From Bradyrhizobium sp. G127 (lineage in GTDB: Bacteria > Pseudomonadota > Alphaproteobacteria > Rhizobiales > Xanthobacteraceae): 64,000 nt of DNA. Within the stretch, counting starts at the first letter, position 1, and every line of letters begins with the position of its first letter. Below the pieces are notes generated by a model. It saw only the letters and a program-made list of their open reading frames with translations. It searched no databases and was not told the DNA's origin. The stretch covers positions 1,364,001 to 1,428,000 of the forward strand of contig NZ_JAKFGN010000002.1 in NCBI RefSeq assembly GCF_021502575.1, written 5' to 3'. The position numbers and the translations under genes are program-made. Of the stretch, positions 18,142 through 26,403 are shown piece after piece.

Positions 18142-19152
18142 ATGCTGTTCGATCCTTACGAGTTCCTAGTTCTCATATTGTCGCTCGCACTCATGCGATA
18201 TTGCGAACTGAGTCTCCGTACAAACGGACCTGCCAGAGCGTTTCACCTGACGGGGCTAGCCGTGGCGTTCTGTATGGCGTCGGAAAGTTTCGTTCTGGCT
18301 AGTCCCGCAGAAGTATTGCCTGATAAGAAGACGATCTCGCCAATTTTGGATGCGATAGATCAGAACACTCCCGGCCAAAGCCAGGGATATCCTTTCGGAG
18401 TGCCGAGGAATTACGCGTGGTATCGCGGCTCGCACAAGCCTCCGGGCGCCAGCTCGCCACCTTCGGATTTCACCGCCGTCACAGGATGGGGGCAAGTTTA
18501 TCCAAAAGCGGGAGCGCCTGAGTATACGAATCCGGATGGAGGTATCGTGGTCGCAAATGCAAAAACCTACGTGCACCTCAGCGGCACCTGTGAATGGATA
18601 TTAATACAGGACCAGTCGGCACACGGGATCGCTGGGGACCACTTTGTCTCGGACTTCAAACCGAAGCCCGCTCCTCCGATGAAGTTAAGCACGCAGCCGG
18701 ACGGCAGCGTGGCCATCGGCTTTCCACCCGTGGGATACAATAACCACTTCTGGATAATAGATCGGGGCACCTATCCCGCCGGAAGCGTCGATGGTGTGTA
18801 TGTCGAAATGGATATGAAAATAAACGACGCAAGCATGAAGTTCGTCGCGAACGTTGGAGCCGATTGGTGGCGTGACGCAAGCTCCACATTTCTGCGGAAT
18901 TTCGCCAACAATCCGGGGGCCGGGATGAGTAACTGGGTCGAACTTTCGACGGATTGGTCCACTCTCCGCTTTTATTCTTGGAGTACACACAGGCTTCTGA
19001 TGAATCCGCCGCCCCCGCTCGCGGAAACAGCGCCAACACCTCGCGATGTCAGACCTCGCGCGACTGCTTCTCCATGCTCTCTTCCAAATCGCAGGGCCGA
19101 CCACCCGCTTATTGTTCCTTCTCTGCCAGGCGAGACTGGCCACGCACGATAG
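18142..19152 (+). CDS. Secreted protein with an undescribed domain shared with the protein at 19509-21233
   Basis: 336 residues as drawn. The N-terminal 55 residues hold two hydrophobic stretches; a start at the ATG 18193 would give a conventional signal peptide (h-region LTGLAVAFCMASESFVLA, cleavage near SPA). Residues about 67-293 form a domain that matches residues 5-225 of the downstream protein at about half of positions. Shared landmarks are PPSxFTAVTGW, TYVHL, AGSVDxVYVxMDM, GADWWR and WSTLxFYS. The last 45 residues are proline/arginine-rich and unlike the domain. I do not recognise a known family; its place in the locus and the dyad 48 nt upstream suggest a surface or matrix protein. 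Confidence 0.7.
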   Translation: MLFDPYEFLVLILSLALMRYCELSLRTNGPARAFHLTGLAVAFCMASESFVLASPAEVLPDKKTISPILDAIDQNTPGQSQGYPFGVPRNYAWYRGSHKPPGASSPPSDFTAVTGWGQVYPKAGAPEYTNPDGGIVVANAKTYVHLSGTCEWILIQDQSAHGIAGDHFVSDFKPKPAPPMKLSTQPDGSVAIGFPPVGYNNHFWIIDRGTYPAGSVDGVYVEMDMKINDASMKFVANVGADWWRDASSTFLRNFANNPGAGMSNWVELSTDWSTLRFYSWSTHRLLMNPPPPLAETAPTPRDVRPRATASPCSLPNRRADHPLIVPSLPGETGHAR

Positions 19153-19508
19153 CGGGCCTCCGCGATCGACCAAGCCTCCGGCGCGTCTTCCCACGAGTTT
19201 GGAGTTCCTCCTGCAAGAAATTGATATTGGATGTCAGTTCCATCCGCCCCTGACATTATCGACGGAGGGACGTTTTGCCGCGTCTGGTTGCAAAGTGGTT
19301 TGGTTTCAAGTGTTTCGGCGAAGCTCACAACGCAGTCCTGAAGCGTTCTACCCTCCTTTCAACGGTTGCCCCAAAACGAAACACATTCACGACAAAGTCT
19401 GTTGCCAGCGTTCCCCTCGATTTTGATCTGACCGACTCACAATGCGGATTGCGCTTGTGAGCAAAGGTTAGGTTTGGGGATGGGCGGAACCATTAGGGGA
19501 ACAAGTGA
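19153..19508. other. Intergenic region between the two paralogous secreted-protein genes
   Basis: 356 nt without a convincing gene or dyad. A good ribosome binding site (AGGGGA) for the next gene is at its end. Confidence 0.4.
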
Positions 19509-21233
19509 ATGGCAATTTCTATCTCGAACATCATCGCCCAAAACACGGTTGGCGGCAGCGACGGAGTTCCCGTTGGCGTACCGGCGGGTTGGGGCTTTTA
19601 CAGCGGCCGGAACGTGGACGACCCCACGCCTCCGTCCAATTTCACCGCCGTGACCGGTTGGGCGCATATTTATCAGGAAGCCGGAACTCCGGCGTATACG
19701 AATACATCGGCATCGATCGAAATTGCGAATTCAAGAACCTATGTTCACCTCAAAGCTACCGGCGAATGGGTCCTGGTTCAAAATCAGGCAACAGGCGGAA
19801 TCACCGGGGGGCAGTTCGTTACTGACTTCTCCGGCCCCACCCGGGACATGAGGATAAGCACTGGCTCAGGCGGCAGCACGGCCATCGGTGCGCCTCCGGC
19901 CGGGTATATGGACCATATCTGGCCAACCGCACGGGGAACTTTCGCAGCCGGATCTGTCGACGCCGTGTATGTCCAAATGGACATGCGGGTGACCGACCCG
20001 AATCTGCACCTGATTGCCCAGCTGGGAGCCGACTGGTGGCGCAATGCGAGCGCCCCTTTTGTAAGCGATTTCAGCAATAATCCGGGAGTCGGCACCAACA
20101 ATTGGAAAGAGCTCTCGACCCAATGGTCCACGCTGGGCTTCTATTCTTCAACCACAGCGCAATTCCAGGCAAATCCTCCGCCGCTGCTTGGATCAGTACA
20201 GACTCCCCCGGTTACTGGCACGCCTGACACAACTGCGCCTGCGGCGCCCAAGATTGTCGCGTTCACACCAGATACGGGCACCGTCGGAGACAGGATCACG
20301 ACTGCGAGCGTCCTGACATTGTCCGGCACGGCGGAGGCAGGCAGCACCGTCAAATTGTTCGACGGGACAACTCAGATCGGCACGGCCAAGGCGACAACGA
20401 GCGGTGCCTGGAGTGTTGCGACGGCCCAATTGCCTACTGGTACGCACAACTTTACTGCGAGGGCGACGGATGCCGCTGGTAACACCAGTTCGGCATCATC
20501 TGCGTTAAGCCTGAGAGTGGATGCGGCATCTGTGCCGCCGGTGACGTCGCCCCCAGTAACGTCACCGCCAGTGACAGGTGCGAACCTGCTGGTGAACGGG
20601 TCGTTCGAGGCGTCCCCTGTCGCATCGGGCCGTTGGGCAGGCTTCAGTTCCATTCCCGGCTGGACTGCGTTGACCGGCGGGACGATCGAACTGTGGAACA
20701 ACCTCAACAACGTAAAGGCGACGGATGGTTCAAACTTTGGCGAGCTCGATTTTCTCGGTGCTCGTGACGGCTTCTATCAGTCCGTGAAAACTGTTGCCGG
20801 ACAGAGCTACGAGCTCACCTTCGATGCGCGCTCGCGCCCCGGTTTCACCGGCTCGACGACCACAATGGAGGTGCTGTGGAACGACCAGGTGGTCGCGTCC
20901 GTCGTGCCCGGCACCGCCGGCAGCGACTGGAAGGCCTTTAGCTTCTCCGTTACCGGCACCGGCGGAGAGGACCGCCTCACCTTCCGGGAGGCCTCTGACC
21001 AGGGGGCTGACGGGCTGGGCGCACTCTACGACAATGTCAGCCTGGTCGCTGTGGGAACAGCCCGCGCGGCTCAGCCAGCGCTCCAGCAAAGCGCCGTTAT
21101 CCAAACGTCGATGGATTTAGTAAACCAATACGCAGCCACAAGTTTTGCTGATTCAGGTGCCGGCCTTGCCGGGGCACTACGTCAGGCCGACTTGAGTGCA
21201 AACTTGGCGCAGACATTGGCTAAACCACATTAG
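19509..21233 (+). CDS. Large extracellular protein: undescribed domain, Ig-like domain, DUF642-like carbohydrate-binding domain
   Basis: 574 residues with AGGGGA before the ATG. Residues 5-225 are the domain shared with the upstream protein. Residues about 236-340 form a bacterial Ig-like repeat (VLTLSGTAEAGSTVKLFDGT). A VTSPPVTSPPVTG linker follows, then residues about 357-515 resemble the galactose-binding DUF642-like fold (NLLVNGSFEASPV start, GALYDNVSLVAVG end). There is no N-terminal signal peptide; together with the domain make-up this suggests type I secretion, but no exporter genes are nearby. A role in binding the polysaccharide made by this locus is inference from context and the lectin-like domain. 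Confidence 0.75.
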   Translation: MAISISNIIAQNTVGGSDGVPVGVPAGWGFYSGRNVDDPTPPSNFTAVTGWAHIYQEAGTPAYTNTSASIEIANSRTYVHLKATGEWVLVQNQATGGITGGQFVTDFSGPTRDMRISTGSGGSTAIGAPPAGYMDHIWPTARGTFAAGSVDAVYVQMDMRVTDPNLHLIAQLGADWWRNASAPFVSDFSNNPGVGTNNWKELSTQWSTLGFYSSTTAQFQANPPPLLGSVQTPPVTGTPDTTAPAAPKIVAFTPDTGTVGDRITTASVLTLSGTAEAGSTVKLFDGTTQIGTAKATTSGAWSVATAQLPTGTHNFTARATDAAGNTSSASSALSLRVDAASVPPVTSPPVTSPPVTGANLLVNGSFEASPVASGRWAGFSSIPGWTALTGGTIELWNNLNNVKATDGSNFGELDFLGARDGFYQSVKTVAGQSYELTFDARSRPGFTGSTTTMEVLWNDQVVASVVPGTAGSDWKAFSFSVTGTGGEDRLTFREASDQGADGLGALYDNVSLVAVGTARAAQPALQQSAVIQTSMDLVNQYAATSFADSGAGLAGALRQADLSANLAQTLAKPH

Positions 21234-21415
21234 CCGAGTTGGAAGCTCAGCATTGAAGCATCGCTCCCTCAGCGCGCGTTAGCTGACGGGAGTGGGCATC
21301 AATGTGATCTCAGGGAAGGCTCTCTCTCGCCTGCATGCATTTCGGGCGGCCATCTACGTGAGAGAATTATCGTTTCGATCATGTTTCCAATTCTCAAAGA
21401 AACACGGAAGACAAT

Positions 21416-21853
21416 ATGAACCGTGAACGTCTGGAGCGACTGGCGGTACTGTTGGAGGGGTACCGTGGCAACGATGCCCCCCGCTTTAATCTTCAAAACT
21501 GGGGTAAAGCCGAGAACCGACGGGCTGGATTTCTTTGGCTGGGTCAGCGCCCGTGCAACACAGCGGCGTGCGCTGTGGGTCTTGCGTGCGACTCAGGCAT
21601 CTTCGCGGAAGATGGTTTGTCGTACGAAGTGGACAAAGAGACCAATACGCTTAATCCAGCATTTCGTGACCTCCAGGGCTGGAGCGCAGTGAAGTCCTTT
21701 TTCGATCTTGGCCAAGTTCAGGCCACTACACTGTTTGCCGAACATTCCTACGAAATAACCGAAGGCGAGATCGCGGCGAAAGCCGTGGCAGCACGGATTC
21801 GACAGATGACAGCGCCACTCGATGCCTTTGTCAAAGAACCGCAAGAGCGATGA
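21416..21853 (+). CDS. Conserved hypothetical protein
   Basis: 145 residues with GGAAG upstream of the ATG. It has a motif RPCNTAACAVGLACDSG that resembles the C-x-T-x-x-C-A-x-G motif of small uncharacterised bacterial and phage proteins. No membrane segment or signal peptide is seen, so it is probably cytosolic. It sits between the secreted-protein gene and a convergent VanZ-like gene. Function unknown. Confidence 0.6.
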   Translation: MNRERLERLAVLLEGYRGNDAPRFNLQNWGKAENRRAGFLWLGQRPCNTAACAVGLACDSGIFAEDGLSYEVDKETNTLNPAFRDLQGWSAVKSFFDLGQVQATTLFAEHSYEITEGEIAAKAVAARIRQMTAPLDAFVKEPQER

Positions 21854-21858
21854 ATTCG

Positions 21859-22209
21859 CTATTTCGCTAAGTAAAGGAACTGAATGGCTCGAATAGAGCC
21901 AATGCCCACCAGTCCTCCGGCAGCCTTTACCAGGAAATCAGCCAAACGAGCGTGGCGCTGAAGAATCTCAATTTGACCCAGTTCGAACAAACCCGCCGCG
22001 CCGATGAGCAGGAAGGGCAGCACAAGCAAGCGATCAATATATGCCGCCGCAAAAATGCCCCCCACGCAACCCCACGCAATGAAGCGCTCTAGATTGGCAG
22101 GTAACAATGTCAGAGGCCGTTGCGAGATAGGCCCAATCGTCACTATGGCTAAGGCTGCCAATAACACCCAGGCTGCAAACCGACAAACAGTCCTCCATGG
22201 GGTTGGCAT
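21859..22209 (-). CDS. VanZ-like family membrane protein
   Basis: 116 residues with three to four hydrophobic segments (for example FAAWVLLAALAIVTIGPI near 11-28 and LLVLPFLLIGAAGLFELGQI near 60). The spacing and the ELxQ motif in a late helix fit short VanZ-like proteins that are common in Bradyrhizobium relatives, often near polysaccharide genes. No biochemical role is known for this short subgroup. It ends 6 nt from the end of the convergent hypothetical gene. Confidence 0.65.
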   Translation of the reverse strand: MPTPWRTVCRFAAWVLLAALAIVTIGPISQRPLTLLPANLERFIAWGCVGGIFAAAYIDRLLVLPFLLIGAAGLFELGQIEILQRHARLADFLVKAAGGLVGIGSIRAIQFLYLAK

Positions 22210-22371
22210 CTGTGGAACTCTCGAGATTGATATCCATCCGCGACGACCAGCAGCTGGCAGCAGGTATGTAAATTTGGCCGCGCATCACGATAGAAGCGAA
22301 AGCGACACCGGATAGCCTCTGCCCCTCCTGATACAAAGTAGCCAGCCCTTTTCACTGGCGCGGGGAATCCA

Positions 22372-23814
22372 TCATGGAGACACAACAGGAAGGGCGCGAT
22401 CGATCGGCGACGAACGGGACTGCTTTCGCGGTCGGGTCACCCGCGGAGCCGGCGTTGCGCGCCGACGAAACACCGGCTGTACCGGCCGCCCCACCAAATG
22501 AGTTTCAGGTCCGTCCTCGAGCGCCCGACGATAAACGCCGAGGGCGCCATCGATGGCTTCCACCGTCCGATCGATGTCGTCGTCCGAATGCGAATAGCTG
22601 ACGACCAGCGAGGGAGCAAGCACGCCGCGGCGAATGATCTCCTGCAAAAACAGCGTACGAAAACTTTGCGACAACGCACCATTGCGGTCACGGCAAGCGT
22701 AGACAAGATTGGAAGATCGGCCCAAGAGTTGGAAATGTTCAGCTACGTTATGGCGAGCCGCCGCATCTTCAATGCCAGCCTGCAGTCTCCGACCTTGCCG
22801 CTCCAGCGTCTCGACAACAGGCTCGCTGCGATAAATCTTCATCACCGCCAGCGAGGCGGCGAGCGCGGAAGTCTCGGCACCATGAGTCGTCGACAACAGA
22901 AATACACGATCGCGATTGTGATCGAAGCCGCCGAGCCGCATGATCTCGCGCTTGCCCACCAGTGCAGATATCGCGAAGCCGTTGCCTAACGCTTTGCCAA
23001 ACGTTGAGAGGTCGGCCTCAACGCCGTAATGGCGTTGGGCCGAGTGCTGCGGCCAGCGAAATCCAGTAATCATCTCATCGATAATCAGAAGCGCGCCGTT
23101 ACGATGGCACAATTCCCGCAGACCCGCTAGAAATCCGTCCGCAGGCTCGGCATCCTTGGCGGCCTCCAGGATTAAAGCTGCAATACGCCCCGGGTGAGCG
23201 GAAAACATCGCCGCCACCCCAGGGAGATCATTGTACCGAAAAGTCAGCGTCAGATCGCTGATATCCTGCGGAATGCCGGCGTTCATCGGCGTCGTAGAGA
23301 TCGCCCAATCGTCATAAGAATAGAAAGGGTGGTCTGCGCACAGCGCAACCAGGCTGCGGCCGGTGTACGCTCGGGCGAGTCGAACAGCGGCAGTGGTGGC
23401 GGTTGAACCGTCTTTCGTGAACTTCGCCATTTCCGCACCGGGCACAATCTCGAGCAGGCTCTCAGCGCAGTCGACCTCCAGTGGCGAAGGCCGCGTGAAA
23501 TTATTTCCGCGGCAAATCTCCCTGAGGACAGCGGAAACTACTTTCGGAAATGCGTGTCCAAGCCCGACGGCGCGCAACCCCATCCCGTACTCAATGAACC
23601 TGTTGCCATCAACATCCCAAACGTGGCAGCCCAGCCCTCTTGCAATGAACCCAGGTGCCAAGACCGGGTATTGATCGTCGCCCTTGGCATAGGTATGCGC
23701 CCCCCCCGGTATCACCGAATGTGCACGAAGGCGCAACGCGTCGGACGCAGCAAATCTATCTCGCCTCTCGTCGCTGACGAGTATGGCGGATTGGTCAAAC
23801 TGTTCCAGTTTCAT
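22372..23814 (-). CDS. Class III PLP aminotransferase, glutamate-1-semialdehyde 2,1-aminomutase-like
   Basis: 480 residues. The PLP lysine is K274 in LSTFGKALGNG, with DEMITGFRW ahead of it and the N-terminal IPGGAHTYAKGDDQYP typical of the GSA-aminomutase-like subgroup. The C-terminal 45 residues are a basic, proline-rich extension beyond the usual length. Placement in a polysaccharide locus, rather than with tetrapyrrole genes, suggests aminotransfer on a sugar or a sugar-linked acid instead of haem synthesis; such paralogues are common in LPS/EPS clusters. A palindrome TTGAGATATCTCAA lies 78 nt upstream. Confidence 0.83.
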   Translation of the reverse strand: MKLEQFDQSAILVSDERRDRFAASDALRLRAHSVIPGGAHTYAKGDDQYPVLAPGFIARGLGCHVWDVDGNRFIEYGMGLRAVGLGHAFPKVVSAVLREICRGNNFTRPSPLEVDCAESLLEIVPGAEMAKFTKDGSTATTAAVRLARAYTGRSLVALCADHPFYSYDDWAISTTPMNAGIPQDISDLTLTFRYNDLPGVAAMFSAHPGRIAALILEAAKDAEPADGFLAGLRELCHRNGALLIIDEMITGFRWPQHSAQRHYGVEADLSTFGKALGNGFAISALVGKREIMRLGGFDHNRDRVFLLSTTHGAETSALAASLAVMKIYRSEPVVETLERQGRRLQAGIEDAAARHNVAEHFQLLGRSSNLVYACRDRNGALSQSFRTLFLQEIIRRGVLAPSLVVSYSHSDDDIDRTVEAIDGALGVYRRALEDGPETHLVGRPVQPVFRRRATPAPRVTRPRKQSRSSPIDRALPVVSP

Positions 23815-23891
23815 GAACTACGTCCCAATACCTAAAAAAACAGGCCGAGAAATAATGCAGTTCCATTATGGTAGGGGGCATCTCGGTAAAG

Positions 23892-23905
23892 TTGAGATAT
23901 CTCAA
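23892..23905. promoter_or_regulatory. Palindrome TTGAG-ATAT-CTCAA
   Basis: Perfect 14-bp palindrome with the same geometry as the TTGAC-N4-GTCAA dyads but G/C at the inner position. It lies 78 nt upstream of the class III aminotransferase. Confidence 0.3.
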
Positions 23906-24037
23906 GTCCGCCACCGCTATGACGCATCGCCCGATGTTACGACTGAACTCGAAAGGCGCTTCAAGCGGAAGTCTTGAGTCGCATTACTTCTGAAATGCGC
24001 GTCCTTAGATTTCTCACCTTCATTCAACGCAAATGTT

Positions 24038-24712
24038 CTAGGTCCTAGGCTTGTTCTTGATAGTTGGCTTGGCTTTAGATCCACGCGCTGTAGCCAGTTT
24101 CGCTGCCATAAATGCGGCTTCTGTGCGGTTTCTAGCGCCAAGCGCGCGCAGAAGTGCAGCCGTATGAATTTTACTTGTGCCTTCCGCGATATTCAGCTCT
24201 CGCGCGACTTCCTTGTTCGACATCCCTCGCGCAAGCAAGTTCAAAACTTCGTTCTGTCGGGGCGTGAGTTTTAGAGTTTCTTGTTGGATACTCGCTGGCG
24301 ACGGACGATGACGATCCTCATCGGATGTATCCGCCAGCCAACCTGGTACGTATATTCGTCCGGAAAGTAGATCGCTTATCGCAGCAAACAATTCCTCCTC
24401 CGGCTGAAGCTTGTGCACCACACCATGAAATCCCGCCGAAAGATAATGCAGCACGTCCGTTCGAATCTTTGAGGTGACCATAACTGCGACGCGCGTCGCC
24501 GGCCTCCCCTCGTGAAATTCAGCCAGCAGGTCGAGGGTCTCATAGCTCAGACTTGCGGAGTCAATCAGGATCAAATCAAAATGACTGTTTGAATCAACAC
24601 TTGAGAGTTTCGGAGCTTCAGCCACTCGAGAATATGGGAACCGGGCCTTTATCAATCCTCGAAGACCCGCCCGATAGACGCTGTGGTCATCGACAACCAG
24701 AATAATGGACAC
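24038..24712 (-). CDS. Orphan NarL/FixJ-type response regulator (LuxR family), copy 2
   Basis: 224 residues from a GTG start with AGGA about 8 nt upstream. The receiver is complete: D8-D9 acidic pair (VVDDH), phosphoacceptor D51, T80 and K101. The LuxR-type helix-turn-helix (LTPRQNEVLNLLARGMSNKE) is nearly identical to that of the paralogue at 7532-8284, so both probably bind similar DNA. The tail is short and basic. No sensor kinase gene is adjacent. Unlike copy 1, this one keeps all phosphorylation residues. Confidence 0.9.
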   Translation of the reverse strand: MSIILVVDDHSVYRAGLRGLIKARFPYSRVAEAPKLSSVDSNSHFDLILIDSASLSYETLDLLAEFHEGRPATRVAVMVTSKIRTDVLHYLSAGFHGVVHKLQPEEELFAAISDLLSGRIYVPGWLADTSDEDRHRPSPASIQQETLKLTPRQNEVLNLLARGMSNKEVARELNIAEGTSKIHTAALLRALGARNRTEAAFMAAKLATARGSKAKPTIKNKPRT

Positions 24713-24974
24713 GCTGCAATCCTATATGTTGTAATCGTCACATATCATCCGAATGCTGGCCCTCCCTGGCATTTGCAATTCTATTGACACTCTCTTGGTT
24801 CCATCGATCGACTGCGGATTCGCCCCGCCCTTGACGGAGCGCTTATTCCGAGCGTGTTGAGACGAACATCCCGAACCGGCCCTAGATTCTGATCGACTTC
24901 TGTTGCATTGCTTGCGTTCGTCGCATGCTCCTGTTCGTTGACGCACCCTTGATGTATTTTCTTTTGTCGAGATC

Positions 24975-25310
24975 TCAGAGTTTTCTAAATGCAATTGCTC
25001 GCGCCACTGAACGCGGCCGTGTCCGAACCGCTCCACCATCATTTCCGCTATGGACGATCCATTCGCCTTCCGCTGTCCTGCCCGTAATGACACCTACGTG
25101 ATGAGACCAAACCACAACGGCTCCAATAGTCGGCCCACCGGCGTTCGAGCCGATGCTTGCCCACGCACGCGCGACCGCGAGACGAGGATTCGAGATGCCA
25201 AAGTATTTTGCCAGGTAGATGCCGCACCACGCTCTATGGCGTGAGCGGGCCTCGGCATCGATTGTGTGAGCACACAGCAAAGCTGTCCCTACAACAAGGG
25301 GCTTCAACAT
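24975..25310 (-). CDS. Small secreted CHAP/NlpC-like (TIGR02594-type) putative amidase
   Basis: 111 residues. An N-terminal signal peptide (MLKPLVVGTALLCAHTIDA) is followed by a compact domain. It has C29 in HRAWCGIYLAKYFG, a histidine pair at 70-71 in VVWSHHVGVITG, and N90 in VHSGNDGG. The order Cys-His-Asn/Asp and the WC...HVG...SGN spacing match small CHAP-like cysteine peptidases or amidases, which act on peptidoglycan. The domain is shorter than a typical CHAP domain, so activity is uncertain. It stands alone between the LuxR copy and a hypothetical gene. Confidence 0.6.
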   Translation of the reverse strand: MLKPLVVGTALLCAHTIDAEARSRHRAWCGIYLAKYFGISNPRLAVARAWASIGSNAGGPTIGAVVVWSHHVGVITGRTAEGEWIVHSGNDGGAVRTRPRSVARAIAFRKL

Positions 25311-25384
25311 CGTCTTGCTCCCGGCTCGTTCTGGTGAGCATGGAAAACATCATCACTACGGATCCGGCTTGATCTCAGCCTTCC

Positions 25385-25675
25385 TCATTGAGCTCCTCTG
25401 CACTTCAACTGGTCATATTCCGGTGCGTGAGACGGCAATGAAGCAGTGTGCGCTTCCATTTTCTTGAAAAGCTCCAACCAACGATGCTCTTTTGGAGGAA
25501 GAGACAACCCGGCCGAATGGCAAACGGGTTTTCCATTAAACGGAATCTGAGCATCCAATAATTCGAACTCATAAGTCTCTTCGGGCGTGAGGCCGGCAAG
25601 GACGCGACGACGCATCTTGTCCAGGACATACGCATCAGAACGCAAGGCATTTCTCCCTTCGTGCTTCCGCGTCAA
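25385..25675 (-). CDS. Hypothetical protein
   Basis: 96 residues, soluble, with charged helices (RRRVLAGLTPEETYEFELLD). Short proteins of this type occur in Bradyrhizobium relatives without known function. A perfect FNR-like dyad lies 103 nt upstream of the start, in the space shared with the divergent gene at 25919. Existence is supported by codon pattern and lack of a competing frame, not by a known domain. Confidence 0.45.
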   Translation of the reverse strand: MTRKHEGRNALRSDAYVLDKMRRRVLAGLTPEETYEFELLDAQIPFNGKPVCHSAGLSLPPKEHRWLELFKKMEAHTASLPSHAPEYDQLKCRGAQ

Positions 25676-25777
25676 CGAACACTCTCCCAGAATGTTCGTT
25701 GCTCAATGTCGATAGCGAAGCTCACAGTCATTCGAAGGTAACCAGCGACGAAATTACATGCTCGCGTCGGCCGTTTA

Positions 25778-25791
25778 TTGACAGCCGTCAA
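25778..25791. promoter_or_regulatory. FNR-like dyad TTGAC-AGCC-GTCAA
   Basis: Perfect dyad in the divergent space between the genes at 25385-25675 and 25919-26266. It is the easternmost full copy I found. Confidence 0.5.
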
Positions 25792-25918
25792 TATTGGAAG
25801 ACATCAGCAGCCCCACAAAGACACGCAAATTTCGAATGACGCAAAAGCGAATAGGTGAGTTCCGCACCAGTGCCAACGCCCTCTATTAGCACTTCTTTTG
25901 GAATATTTTTTGAGGTGA

Positions 25919-26266
25919 ATGAACGTGACCAGGTCAGCTGAGATCTTTACGCTCGACGTTGACGACAGATCTATACTCACATTCGAAGCCGCGGATATCT
26001 CAGAAGCCTCTGGAATCTCACTTGATCAAAATCTGAGGCTGGATCTGAGTGCGCTCACTGCTGGCGGCGTCCCAATTTGCACTGAGAACGCAACACTCAC
26101 TGCTCGGCCCGCACGACAAGAGGAAATCGCTACGTTCAAGCGCGCGTCGAAACTAGCGCCGGCCTCAGACCAACCTACGATGGTTTTCCTCATCCAGTTG
26201 GACGGCTTGGTGATTGCCGCCTCGATTCCGCTGGCTAGCCGTCATGGTCGGGCTTCGCACAATTGA
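25919..26266 (+). CDS. Conserved hypothetical protein
   Basis: 115 residues. GAGGTG lies immediately before the ATG at 25919, so the in-frame GTG at 25925 with better spacing may be the real start. The sequence (FTLDVDDRSILTFEAADISE and a C-terminal FLIQLDGLVIAA strand) looks like a small beta-rich cytosolic protein of a type found in Bradyrhizobium relatives. No function is known. It is divergent from the hypothetical gene at 25385 across a perfect FNR-like dyad. Confidence 0.5.
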   Translation: MNVTRSAEIFTLDVDDRSILTFEAADISEASGISLDQNLRLDLSALTAGGVPICTENATLTARPARQEEIATFKRASKLAPASDQPTMVFLIQLDGLVIAASIPLASRHGRASHN

Positions 26267-26403
26267 AGGACAGGACATAGCTTCGCTGAACGGTAAATTG
26301 GACAATGTGGGCCGGTGCGGATAGCCCACTCGGGCAACGAGTACCCATTTAGGCAAGAATCCGGAGGACGCGGCTATATCGTGGAACGCACCTTTGCCTC
26401 AGT

